Source of the DNA: Cryptobacterium sp. CAG:338
GTDB lineage: Bacteria; Actinomycetota; Coriobacteriia; Coriobacteriales; Eggerthellaceae
Reading direction: 5' to 3'
DNA: 25,692 nt
Assembly (NCBI GenBank): GCA_000435475.1
Contig: FR896060.1
Span: 30,023 to 55,714 of the forward strand
How positions within the stretch are numbered: the stretch's first letter is position 1; every line of letters starts with the position of its first letter. Shown here in pieces: positions 6,705-14,419 of this stretch. The notes under the pieces are model-generated. The model ran no database searches. It saw only the letters and a program-made list of their open reading frames with translations, and was not told the origin of the DNA. A program made the translations under genes and the position numbers.

Positions 6705-7508
6705 ATGGTGGGAAATGCAGGAATGCGAACAATCGTGGAAGTGCGCGATGTTTCAAAGTGTTATGGCGGAAAGATGGGCAGGCATGGTCATACTGAAAAT
6801 ATGACACGTGCCTTAGATCATGTGAATTTCACGGTAGAACAAGGAGAATTTGTCGCAATTATGGGCCCCTCGGGATCGGGGAAGTCCACACTTCTGAATT
6901 GCTTGGCTACGATAGATAGTCCCACTAATGGGCATATCATTATTGGTGGGAGGGACGTAGTTGGTCTTTCTTCGAAAGAACTGGCTCGATTCCGCAGGGA
7001 AGAGCTGGGTTTTGTTTTCCAGGACTCCAATTTGCTCGATACCCTTACGATTCGCGAAAATATTGCACTTGCCCTTACGATTTCTCGCGTACCAGCACGT
7101 ACAATAAACGAGCAAGTCGAGTCGCTTGCACGACAACTTTCTATTGAGCAGACGCTTGATCGGTATCCATATGAAGTCTCGGGAGGGCAGAAGCAACGTG
7201 CTGCAGCAGCTCGCGCTTTCATCACCAAGCCCCATCTGATTTTGGCCGACGAACCAACGGGAGCCCTGGATACTAAATCAGCACGAGATCTTCTGGACGC
7301 GTTGGAATTTCTTCATGGTCTCGGCGCGACTATTTTGATGGTTACGCATGATTCGAGCGTTGCGAGCCATAGTGATCGTATCGTGTTTATTCGTGACGGC
7401 AGGTTGTGGGGTCAGATGAGTCGTGGCGGTAACGACCGAAAGACCTTCTTGGCTCGTATTATTGCAGCAACTTCTCAGCTTGAAGAAGGTGAAGAAGATG
7501 CTTGCTAA
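6705..7508 (+). CDS. ABC transporter ATP-binding protein, BceA/LolD-like
   Basis: Cytoplasmic ATPase subunit of a type VII (MacB/BceA-like) ABC transporter, 267 aa. Visible motifs are Walker A GPSGSGKS (54-61), Q-loop Q106 in FVFQDSNLL, signature SGGQKQR (159-165), Walker B LILADEP (178-184) and H-loop H215. FQDSNLLDTLT is typical of the BceA and FtsX-partner group. AAAGGAA lies 6 bases before the ATG; an ATG at 6723 is a possible second start. Its stop overlaps the permease start by 11 bp, so the two proteins are translated together. With the divergent two-component genes this suggests export or target release of peptide antibiotics, or an envelope-stress role (inference). Confidence 0.95.
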   Translation: MVGNAGMRTIVEVRDVSKCYGGKMGRHGHTENMTRALDHVNFTVEQGEFVAIMGPSGSGKSTLLNCLATIDSPTNGHIIIGGRDVVGLSSKELARFRREELGFVFQDSNLLDTLTIRENIALALTISRVPARTINEQVESLARQLSIEQTLDRYPYEVSGGQKQRAAAARAFITKPHLILADEPTGALDTKSARDLLDALEFLHGLGATILMVTHDSSVASHSDRIVFIRDGRLWGQMSRGGNDRKTFLARIIAATSQLEEGEEDAC

Positions 7509-9600
7509 ATTATCAATCGCAAATGTTCGACGATCCTATAAAGATTTCGCCATTTATTTCTTCACCTTACTTATTGGTGTTGCGGTATTTTATGCCTTTA
7601 ATTCCATTACGGCCCAAGATGCGGTTTTAGCTTTTGATAAATCGCAGGGTAATATGATCGAACTTCTGGGAATTTTGATCGATGGGGTTTCGGTATTCAT
7701 CTGCGTTATTTTGGCTTTTTTGGTGGTGTATGCCAGCCGTTATCTCATAAAGCGTCGCAATAAGGAATTTGCTATCTACTTGCTTTTGGGAATGCCAAAA
7801 AGTGCCTTGTTGCGCTTAACGCTTGTGGAAACTTTAATAGTAGGACTGGTATCGATGGCGTGCGGTCTTGCTCTTGGCTTACTGATTTCTCAGGCACTTC
7901 TCTATATCACGGCATTCATGTTCGTAGTTGATATTCCGGGCTTTACCTTTTTTGTTGCTCAAGAAGCAATGATAAAGACCATTGTTGTCTTCTTGGTAAT
8001 TTTTGCTCTGGCTTTGTTTTTTAACGTGGGCTACGTAATGAAAGCAAAACTCATAGATCTAATTCAGTCTGAGCGTAAAAATGACGACTTGAAGTTGCAC
8101 AGTATTCCCCTGTCGTTTTGTTTATTCATCGTGTCCTGCGTCATTATTGGTATTTCGTATTATCTGCTTTCAGAAAATGGCATTGCAGTTAATCCGACTT
8201 TTGGTGCGGCAACGGCGTTGGTTTGCGTTGGAACGCTTTTGTTCTTCTATTCCCTTTCGGGCTTCTTGCTGCGTTTGATCCAATATATTAAGCCTCTTTA
8301 TTATCGTGGGCTTAACATGTTTACCTTGCGCCAAGTTGCTTCCCGTATTAATTCGTCTTTTGTGTCTATGGCGGTTATCTGTATGACGTTGTTTTTGGCA
8401 ATTACCAGCGTTGCAGGTGGTGTGGGTATTTCTCTTTCGATGCAAAACAGCATGGCATCAATTACGCAATATGACGCCAGCGCGACTTCTTACTACAGTT
8501 TGTTGCAGAACTATGAAGGTACCGATATTACTGAAGATACCCAACGACGTTACGAAATTGCACAGGACTATATTAAGCAGCATGATTTCGATATGGCTGA
8601 AGGTGTGAGTGCTGATGCGCAAAAGCTTGGGCTACCTGATTTTAATAGTGTAGTGCGAGAGAGCGCTCAAATAGATATGTATTCTACGGAGGCGACTTTT
8701 GCCGACCTCGATGAAGCTTTGGGCAAATCGGTGATTGATTATGTGGGCTCCGATATGGTCAATGCCGACTATGCGCAGCAGCCGCTTAGCGTTGTTCCGG
8801 TTTCGCAATACAATCGCGCGATGGAAATCAGTGGAAGAGAAGGTATTTCACTTGCTGAAGATGAAGCAGTTCTTAACTGCGACACTGATATCTTGATGGA
8901 TTATGCGCGTGATGCGGCAGCGACGGGTGCAACCTTGACGGTGTTTGGGCATGAGGTGAAAGTGGATACTGCGCTCAATACCGAAACGCTGCAGACTACT
9001 TCAATTCCCGGTCAGATGGGTGTGCTCATTGTTCCTGATGAAGTAATCCCTGATCAAGCGACTCCCTATTCGTCGATTTTAAATGTTCAATACACCGATA
9101 ATCCTAATGCAGAAGAGCAGTGGGGCGAAATCTATAACGGTATTTCAGAGTCGGAAAATCCGCAGACGTGGCCTCTAAATATGGGAATGACCAAAGAAGA
9201 GGTATTTAGTCAAAACATTGGCTTGACTACCATCATTGCTTATCTTGCTATTTACATCGGCTTTGTTTTGGTTGTGGCTTGTGCGGCAATTCTTGCTATC
9301 CAGCAACTGACGAGTGCAAGTGATAACCGCAAGCGATATCAGTTGCTTGATAAGTTGGGCGCGTCGCGGTCTATGGTAAATGGCGCTTTGTTTAAGCAGA
9401 TTCTGATCGCCTTTTTGTTTCCCTTGGCTTTAGCAATTGTGCATTCGCTTTGTGCTTTACGCGAAGTGGTGAGCTTGGTGCAATTGTTTGGTCACCTCGA
9501 TATCGGACAAACGAGTCTCGTGGTTTCGGGGGCTTTCATGGCGGTGTATGGTTTGTATTTCATATTGACCTATGCGGCAGCGCGCGGAGTTATTCGTTAG
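7498..9600 (+). CDS. FtsX/BceB-like ABC transporter permease
   Basis: Membrane subunit of the ABC transporter, 700 aa. About ten hydrophobic segments are visible: near 17-37, 55-82, 105-130, 135-155, 158-180, 203-224, 235-260 and 287-311, then 574-602, 630-652 and 673-693. Between the eighth and ninth lies a roughly 260-residue hydrophilic, probably extracellular domain (312-573), the hallmark of BceB-type permeases that bind peptide antibiotics or lipid-cycle intermediates. The ATG at 7498 (MLAKLSIANV) follows AAGAAGG and overlaps the ATPase gene by 11 bp; an upstream GTG at 7423 is unlikely because it would overlap 86 bp. The last seven codons form the first unit of a 20-bp tandem repeat that continues past the stop. 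Confidence 0.92.
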   Translation: MLAKLSIANVRRSYKDFAIYFFTLLIGVAVFYAFNSITAQDAVLAFDKSQGNMIELLGILIDGVSVFICVILAFLVVYASRYLIKRRNKEFAIYLLLGMPKSALLRLTLVETLIVGLVSMACGLALGLLISQALLYITAFMFVVDIPGFTFFVAQEAMIKTIVVFLVIFALALFFNVGYVMKAKLIDLIQSERKNDDLKLHSIPLSFCLFIVSCVIIGISYYLLSENGIAVNPTFGAATALVCVGTLLFFYSLSGFLLRLIQYIKPLYYRGLNMFTLRQVASRINSSFVSMAVICMTLFLAITSVAGGVGISLSMQNSMASITQYDASATSYYSLLQNYEGTDITEDTQRRYEIAQDYIKQHDFDMAEGVSADAQKLGLPDFNSVVRESAQIDMYSTEATFADLDEALGKSVIDYVGSDMVNADYAQQPLSVVPVSQYNRAMEISGREGISLAEDEAVLNCDTDILMDYARDAAATGATLTVFGHEVKVDTALNTETLQTTSIPGQMGVLIVPDEVIPDQATPYSSILNVQYTDNPNAEEQWGEIYNGISESENPQTWPLNMGMTKEEVFSQNIGLTTIIAYLAIYIGFVLVVACAAILAIQQLTSASDNRKRYQLLDKLGASRSMVNGALFKQILIAFLFPLALAIVHSLCALREVVSLVQLFGHLDIGQTSLVVSGAFMAVYGLYFILTYAAARGVIR

Positions 9601-9653
9601 CGTGTGGGGTTGCCCGTTAGAGTTGCCCGTTAGCACGCGGAGTTATTCGCTCT
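9581..9653. repeat. 20-bp tandem repeat across the permease stop codon
   Basis: Unit 1 (9581-9600) is CGCGCGGAGTTATTCGTTAG and includes the stop TAG. Unit 2 (9601-9620) is CGTGTGGGGTTGCCCGTTAG, unit 3 (9621-9633) is a 13-bp partial copy, and unit 4 (9634-9653) begins CACGCGGAGTTATTCG. The gene end appears to have been copied into the downstream gap. Confidence 0.75.
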
Positions 9654-9687
9654 GAGCGGAAAACAAAATCATGCATTTAAAGAGCTG

Positions 9688-9899
9688 TTTTTGGCAAAAA
9701 AGTGCCTTATCGGGCGGATAAAATGGCCTGGTAGAGGGTTATTGCTTTCCTGCCGCTTTTCGGTGGAGCCTCAAGGTCGCGATTCGTATTGGATGGTGAC
9801 AAAAAAGCTGTTACTGGTGTCATGTGTGCCAGTAACAGCTTTTGCTTTGGGTGTTAAGCTTCTGCTTCGCCACCCGATAAGGGCTAAATTTGCCAAAAA
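9688..9899. repeat. 30-bp imperfect inverted repeat enclosing about 150 bp
   Basis: The arm at 9688-9717 and the reverse complement of 9870-9899 match at 23 of 30 positions without gaps. Both begin TTTTTGGCAAA and share CCTTATCGGG. The element fills most of the 325-bp gap between the convergent permease and MFS genes and contains the strong terminator hairpin. No flanking target duplication was seen. Confidence 0.6.
9801..9846. terminator. Bidirectional rho-independent terminator
   Basis: AAAAGCTGTTACTGG (9803-9817) and CCAGTAACAGCTTTT (9829-9843) form a perfect 15-bp stem with an 11-base loop. On the minus strand six T residues follow, serving the MFS gene. On the plus strand a TTTT-rich end serves the ABC operon. 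Confidence 0.9.
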
Positions 9900-9925
9900 A
9901 CGCATTCTGAAGGCAAAATTTTGGT

Positions 9926-11872
9926 TTAAGCCCTTTGGCGTTCACCTTTTTCTTCTTTATCTGCAGCAACAAGCGATTCGATCGATGCAAGGTTTGCCAT
10001 AGTGGAGCGAATAATATCGGATCGCGAAAGCGACCCTACAAGGCAACCTTCTGCGTCAACAACAGGGATTTTCTTGATGCGTTTTTCCGCAAGGAGACGG
10101 CAGGCATCGTCGAGGGAGGAGCCGCTAGGAACGGAAATTGCTCCCTTCGTTGCAATGCGCATAACATTTAAATCAATTAAATCTGCAACGCGTTGCATGA
10201 AGTTTTCGGTGTCGGGAATTCGATACAACATACGGGTTGCGTCCAAAACACTTCCGTCGCTGCGACCGATATATTTCATGATGTCGCCATCAGAAATAAA
10301 ACCTACTACTTTGTTTTCGCTATCCACTACCGGCACCCCAGACGTTTTGTTTGCCGCAAGAATTTGCGCCACTTCACGGATAGTGTCGGTGTCATGGACA
10401 GAGTAGGGCTCTTTATTCATTGCTAAATCAACTGCAATATGATCATCCGCTTTGGTGGGCATACGCACGGCGTCGACCGAGCTTGAAAAAGTAGCTTTTT
10501 TATTGTCGCGGACCGAAACAACAATAACTATAAAGATGATAACCATGAGCACTGCAGTAAAGCTGAAGGCAATACGGTCACCCATCATGGTCTGCTCCAT
10601 GCTTGGCATTTCGGGGAACAGGAAAACTGAAGTAGCGGAAAGAGATACCAAAATGGCAGTACCCAGCGAAGCGCCTACCTGGTTCAAGGTGTTGGAAAGG
10701 GCGTTGGCATGCTGAATTACTGAGTTTTCGAGTGAGTTAATGCCCCAGGTATTGATGGGAGTAATAGTTCCAGTAATACCAACAGAAAGGCAGGTGTACA
10801 CCGCAATAATAAAGGGAATTGGGGTATCCAGCGAAAACGCTATAAGCCCGCAGCCGCCTAGAAGCAAAATGAAAGCGCAGGGAATTATTACCTTGCGGGG
10901 TCCGAATCTGTCAAACCAGCGTCCGGCGAAAAAGCCGAGAATTGCACCAATTACGGCGCCCGGAAGCATAACAATACCTGTTTCAAGGGCGGAGATGCCA
11001 AGGAGATTCTGCAGGTAAATTGGCAACAAAACACCCGTACCAACCAAAGCAGCTTGAAGGCCAGCAACGACTGAGACTGTGATGGCGTAATTGCGCGTGC
11101 GCAAAATACTTACTTTTAGCAGAGGAACTTCGAGTTTAAGCTGCCTGCGCACAAAGAAGGTGAGCAGAATTATGCCAACAATAATAAGGGTGATGGGAAG
11201 GGCGATTACTTCTGCGGACGTGATGGATGATAGACCGTAGAGTAGGCTTAAAAGGCCGAGAGAACACAGAGCGACCGAGGGTTTGTCGAAAGAGGTTGGC
11301 TCGAATTCGCCGTAGCTTTCAAGGAAGAATACGGCGCAAAACACGATGATTACAGCTAATGCGCAAACGAGCAAAAATAGAGCGCGCCAACCAACGCTAT
11401 CAACAAGCAAGCCTGAAACCGAAGGGCCGATTGCAGGAGCAAAGCCAATAGCAAGAGAAACAATACCCATGGCAGAGCCTCGTTTTTCGCGTGGGAAAAT
11501 TAGCAAGATAACGGTGAATACCATCGGCATAGCAATGCCAGTAGCTACCGCCTGGCACATACGACCAATAAGCAGAACGGCAAAAAATGGCGCAATTGCC
11601 GCCAAGAGCGAACCTATACCGAAAATGGTCATTCCAAATATAAAGAGTTTCTTGGTAGGGAAGCGACCAATTAGGTATGCGGAAAGAGGAATGATGACAG
11701 CCTCGACAAGAGAATAGGCGGAGGTAAGCCATTGAACCGTTGTAGCGTCTACCTGCGTATCTGCCATGATGGCGGGTAGCGCAGGAGAGAGCAGCGTCTG
11801 ATTAAGAACTGCTAACAAAGTTCCGGCAAGCAAGATAACCACAATAACGATTTGTTTGCGGGTTAAGCCCAT
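9926..11872 (-). CDS. DHA2-type MFS transporter fused to tandem CBS domains
   Basis: Proton-driven efflux pump of the EmrB/QacA group, 648 aa. Residues 1-455 hold about 14 membrane segments and include the antiporter motif IGPSVSG (148-154) and RFPTKK near 70. After a hydrophilic linker come two CBS modules (about 482-535 and 570-625), which elsewhere bind adenine nucleotides and act as energy or nucleotide sensors. DHA2 exporters normally end soon after the last membrane segment, so the CBS pair is unusual and suggests activity gated by ligand binding (inference). The ATG at 11872 has AAGGAG seven bases upstream; a longer reading frame from 11938 would begin inside a terminator. The substrate is unknown. 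The gene is transcribed alone between two terminators. Confidence 0.9.
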   Translation of the reverse strand: MGLTRKQIVIVVILLAGTLLAVLNQTLLSPALPAIMADTQVDATTVQWLTSAYSLVEAVIIPLSAYLIGRFPTKKLFIFGMTIFGIGSLLAAIAPFFAVLLIGRMCQAVATGIAMPMVFTVILLIFPREKRGSAMGIVSLAIGFAPAIGPSVSGLLVDSVGWRALFLLVCALAVIIVFCAVFFLESYGEFEPTSFDKPSVALCSLGLLSLLYGLSSITSAEVIALPITLIIVGIILLTFFVRRQLKLEVPLLKVSILRTRNYAITVSVVAGLQAALVGTGVLLPIYLQNLLGISALETGIVMLPGAVIGAILGFFAGRWFDRFGPRKVIIPCAFILLLGGCGLIAFSLDTPIPFIIAVYTCLSVGITGTITPINTWGINSLENSVIQHANALSNTLNQVGASLGTAILVSLSATSVFLFPEMPSMEQTMMGDRIAFSFTAVLMVIIFIVIVVSVRDNKKATFSSSVDAVRMPTKADDHIAVDLAMNKEPYSVHDTDTIREVAQILAANKTSGVPVVDSENKVVGFISDGDIMKYIGRSDGSVLDATRMLYRIPDTENFMQRVADLIDLNVMRIATKGAISVPSGSSLDDACRLLAEKRIKKIPVVDAEGCLVGSLSRSDIIRSTMANLASIESLVAADKEEKGERQRA

Positions 11873-11925
11873 AAAGTCTCCTTCCGAACGATAAAAATTA
11901 CACTGCGTATAAAAAAATTGAGCGC

Positions 11926-11957
11926 AAAAAGAGGGCACCTCTTAGGTGAGATGCCCT
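11926..11957 (-). terminator. Rho-independent terminator upstream of the MFS gene
   Basis: On the minus strand AGGGCATCTC (11957-11948) pairs with GAGGTGCCCT (11941-11932), including one G-T pair. A 6-base loop closes it, and C plus five T residues follow. It probably ends transcription of the three-gene activase operon, although it lies about 220 bp past the last stop codon. Confidence 0.7.
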
Positions 11958-12077
11958 GTCTGTTTCGTAGTAATGATAGAGACGAATAAAATCAGATTCA
12001 AACGCTTCGTTCGAACTTCACATAATTGCAACAACCTAACATGTTCATGGGTTGTTTCAGCGTTACGAAGGCACTCC

Positions 12078-12138
12078 ATGCGTAAGGGCGGTCGCCTTAC
12101 GCATAAGGCGTCTTACTCATCACGGAGACGCGCCTTAT
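12078..12138. repeat. Two tandem GC-rich hairpins
   Basis: ATGCGTAAGG (12078-12087) pairs perfectly with CCTTACGCAT (12095-12104). Then ATAAGGCGTCT (12103-12113) pairs with AGACGCGCCTTAT (12126-12138) with a 2-base bulge. The stems share two bases, so they may compete. GCGCCTTATG recurs at 12131 and 12176. The gap 11958-12179 holds no gene. The hairpins may protect the 3' end of the activase operon mRNA. Confidence 0.65.
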
Positions 12139-12179
12139 GTATTTATGCCTATGGGTGCTTTTTGTGTTTTGGAGGCGCC

Positions 12180-13145
12180 TTATGCGTTATGGGGGCGAAT
12201 AGCACCCTTGTCGCAACGGTTACCCCATGCATCGATGAGTTCGTCGTCGCGATAAACACAGACAATTTCGCAGTGATTTGCACATTTCTGACAAACCACC
12301 TCGCGCGTCGTAAAATCAATATTGTCGATGTTGAAAGAAAATGGCTTTCGCTTCGATTGAGGAGCATCTGCGGCAAGAAGAGCTGCTCCGAATGCCCCCA
12401 TCAGGTGTCCATCGGGATCGACCAATACTTTTTCTCCGAGGGTTTCCTCAAAAAAGTGAACAACGCCCACATTCTTGCTCACGCCACCTTGAAAAACGAT
12501 AGGGGACAGAATGCGCTTTCCCTTACCTACGTTGTTCAGGTAGTTAGTAGCGACTGCTTTGCAGAGCCCTGCTATAACATCTTCTCGTGCATAGCCCACT
12601 TGAATTTTGTGCACAAGGTCGCTTTCGGCAAATACGGTACAACGGGCGGCAATGTTGGCAGGATGCTTCGAAGTAAGGGCGATAGGGCCAAAATCTTCCA
12701 CTTCAACCCCTAAACGATGAGCCTGGCTTGAAAGGAACGATCCAGTTCCCGCGGCACACAGCGTGTTCATGGCGTAGTCGGTAGCGATACCATTTTCGAC
12801 GCAGATAATCTTTGAATCTTGTCCGCCGATTTCAAGAATAGTGCGAACGTCAGGATGTAGATGCGTGGTACCTACGGCATGAGCAGTAATTTCGTTTTTG
12901 ATTACGGTTGCATTGAGAATCGCGCCGACTAATCTGCGGGCACTTCCTGTGGTACCTACCGCGACAACTTTAATCTCGTCATGGTTAATTTGACTCGATA
13001 GGTCATCAACTACTCGTTTTGCGGCATCGGTTGGGTTGCCTTCGGTCCAAAGGTAGGAACGGGCAAGGATTGTGCCCTGTTCATCAATGATGACGCCTTT
13101 AGTCGAGATGGATCCAGTATCTATTCCAAGAAATGCAGGTGTCAT
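12180..13145 (-). CDS. HgdC-like activase ATPase with C-terminal cysteine module
   Basis: Activator of the 2-hydroxyacyl-CoA dehydratase family (BadF/BadG/HgdC ATPase fold), 321 aa. ATP hydrolysis by the homodimer drives an electron from a [4Fe-4S] cluster into a partner protein. Visible are the phosphate-binding start GIDTGSISTKG (7-17), IGGQDSK (106-112) and the cluster cysteines C130 in CAAGTGSF and C169 in ARCTVFAESD. The usual length is about 260 aa. The extra tail (about 265-321) has CQKCANHCEIVC plus GNRC, five cysteines that could hold another cluster or zinc. The same module occurs inside the giant protein at the right edge. The start ATG shares one base with the stop of the preceding gene, so it is the last gene of a tight operon. 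Confidence 0.92.
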   Translation of the reverse strand: MTPAFLGIDTGSISTKGVIIDEQGTILARSYLWTEGNPTDAAKRVVDDLSSQINHDEIKVVAVGTTGSARRLVGAILNATVIKNEITAHAVGTTHLHPDVRTILEIGGQDSKIICVENGIATDYAMNTLCAAGTGSFLSSQAHRLGVEVEDFGPIALTSKHPANIAARCTVFAESDLVHKIQVGYAREDVIAGLCKAVATNYLNNVGKGKRILSPIVFQGGVSKNVGVVHFFEETLGEKVLVDPDGHLMGAFGAALLAADAPQSKRKPFSFNIDNIDFTTREVVCQKCANHCEIVCVYRDDELIDAWGNRCDKGAIRPHNA

Positions 13146-14419
13146 TAGCGAGCCTTTCTCATAGCGATCATGTCATAAAATGCTTCAAGTCGAGTATCGA
13201 GACCCGTGTCACTTGTTTGGGAATCGTAGCTTAAGTACAAAATAGGAATGCGATAGTCACTGCTCAATCGCTGCAAAACAGGCATGCAGTCAATTTCGGG
13301 AGTACAACCAGAAGATTTGAGGTGAATTATGCCGTCAAACCCTTCTTCGGCATATTGCTTCGCGGCTGCAATCGAAAGTGTCGAAGTTGGCCCCATGTCG
13401 AACGACACGTATTCTGAAACGCTGCGACGTAAGTTTTCTTCGTTGTAGCGAAGAATGCGGTTGGTCAGGTTTACCGTGCGGGCAAGTGAAACACCCATAG
13501 CACTTAGCTTGTCTTCAATGAATAAATTTGAACGAGGGTCAACTGCGGTAAAGAATTCACCGATCAGGCCTACTCGAATGGGGTCGACGGGTTTTTCAAT
13601 GGGGAGGTCTTCTAAGATTCGCAGGTGATGGCGGTACACATAGGCAAGCTGTGCTGCCCCGCTGACGGTATTCATTTCAGCAAAGAAGTCTTTTTGGGCT
13701 CGTTTGAACGAACCGGGCTCCTTTTCGAAGCCGGCAAGTTTAAGATAGCGGTCATTGTAGCTATCGAGCGCTTCGATCATTTTCAGAACTACCAAAAAGT
13801 TTTTTACGCCCTTTGATATGGAAAGATCAGGGTTAACCTTCTTTTGGCATATAGAAAGGTACTCCTGCAGGGGCTTCCCGCTTACCGTTGCAAAGTTGAG
13901 CATTTCGAATTCGTAGCCCAAATCGCGCAAAATGGACTCTTGGAGTTCTCCATAATAGCCTAAGCGGCACGGTCCAGTGAGCTGCACCAGTACGTCGGCA
14001 CCTTTATCGAGGGCTTCAATGTAATCGCCAAGAATATGCTTGAAGGGAGCACAGACGTAATCGGTACTGTTCAAGGTGCCTAATTCAAGCGTTTTACGAG
14101 TTGCCTCTGGTAAGGCGATGAAATCAGCATCAAGCACGTTTTCAACGAAAAATCGAAAGGCAATATCGTAGTAGGTGTAGCGCATGAAAGCGACCTTGGT
14201 GCGCGCATGGCGATCTTTCTTACGCTTCTTTTTCTTTTTGGGGCGTAATGCTTGAGGTTTGCCGGGATTAAGAAACACTCCTGCGGGTGCGTCTTCGGAA
14301 TAGCGGCGCTTCAGGGTGTCAGCCATGCGGTTGATGGGTGTTTTTATTTCGGTAACGCGCTGTTTTAAAGGAGCGGCTACTTCAGTAATACGGCGGTTTG
14401 AATTGTTATCGCTCGTCAC
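13145..14419 (-). CDS. HgdB/DCCP-like 2-hydroxyacyl-CoA dehydratase-family protein
   Basis: Probable Fe-S acceptor subunit of the activase system, 424 aa. Candidate cluster cysteines are C123 in YVCAPFKH, C151 in TGPCRLGYY, and C372/C378 in SSGCTPEIDC. IRVGLIGEFF (281-290) starts a second Rossmann-like half. The order and motifs match the C-terminal third of the giant protein at 22972-25692. Relatives include dehydratase subunits and the double-cubane cluster protein, an ATP-dependent reductase of small molecules; the substrate here is unknown. The N-terminal 75 residues are non-conserved-looking and hold a KKKKKRKK run (61-68). The start chosen is GTG at 14419, seven bases after GAGGAGG; the upstream ATG at 14470 would overlap the previous gene by 65 bp. 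The overlap with that gene is 14 bp. Confidence 0.85.
   Translation of the reverse strand: MTSDNNSNRRITEVAAPLKQRVTEIKTPINRMADTLKRRYSEDAPAGVFLNPGKPQALRPKKKKKRKKDRHARTKVAFMRYTYYDIAFRFFVENVLDADFIALPEATRKTLELGTLNSTDYVCAPFKHILGDYIEALDKGADVLVQLTGPCRLGYYGELQESILRDLGYEFEMLNFATVSGKPLQEYLSICQKKVNPDLSISKGVKNFLVVLKMIEALDSYNDRYLKLAGFEKEPGSFKRAQKDFFAEMNTVSGAAQLAYVYRHHLRILEDLPIEKPVDPIRVGLIGEFFTAVDPRSNLFIEDKLSAMGVSLARTVNLTNRILRYNEENLRRSVSEYVSFDMGPTSTLSIAAAKQYAEEGFDGIIHLKSSGCTPEIDCMPVLQRLSSDYRIPILYLSYDSQTSDTGLDTRLEAFYDMIAMRKAR

Noticed and set aside
7423..7497. Upstream GTG start for the permease
   Set aside because: It would overlap the ATPase gene by 86 bp; the ATG at 7498 has a ribosome site and starts the family-like sequence.
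9691..10002. 103-aa open frame in the gap after the permease
   Set aside because: It runs through the inverted repeat and terminator hairpin and into the MFS gene end; no domain or convincing start.
11946..12713. 255-aa open frame on the plus strand
   Set aside because: Mostly antisense to the HgdC-like ATPase, whose motifs are unambiguous.
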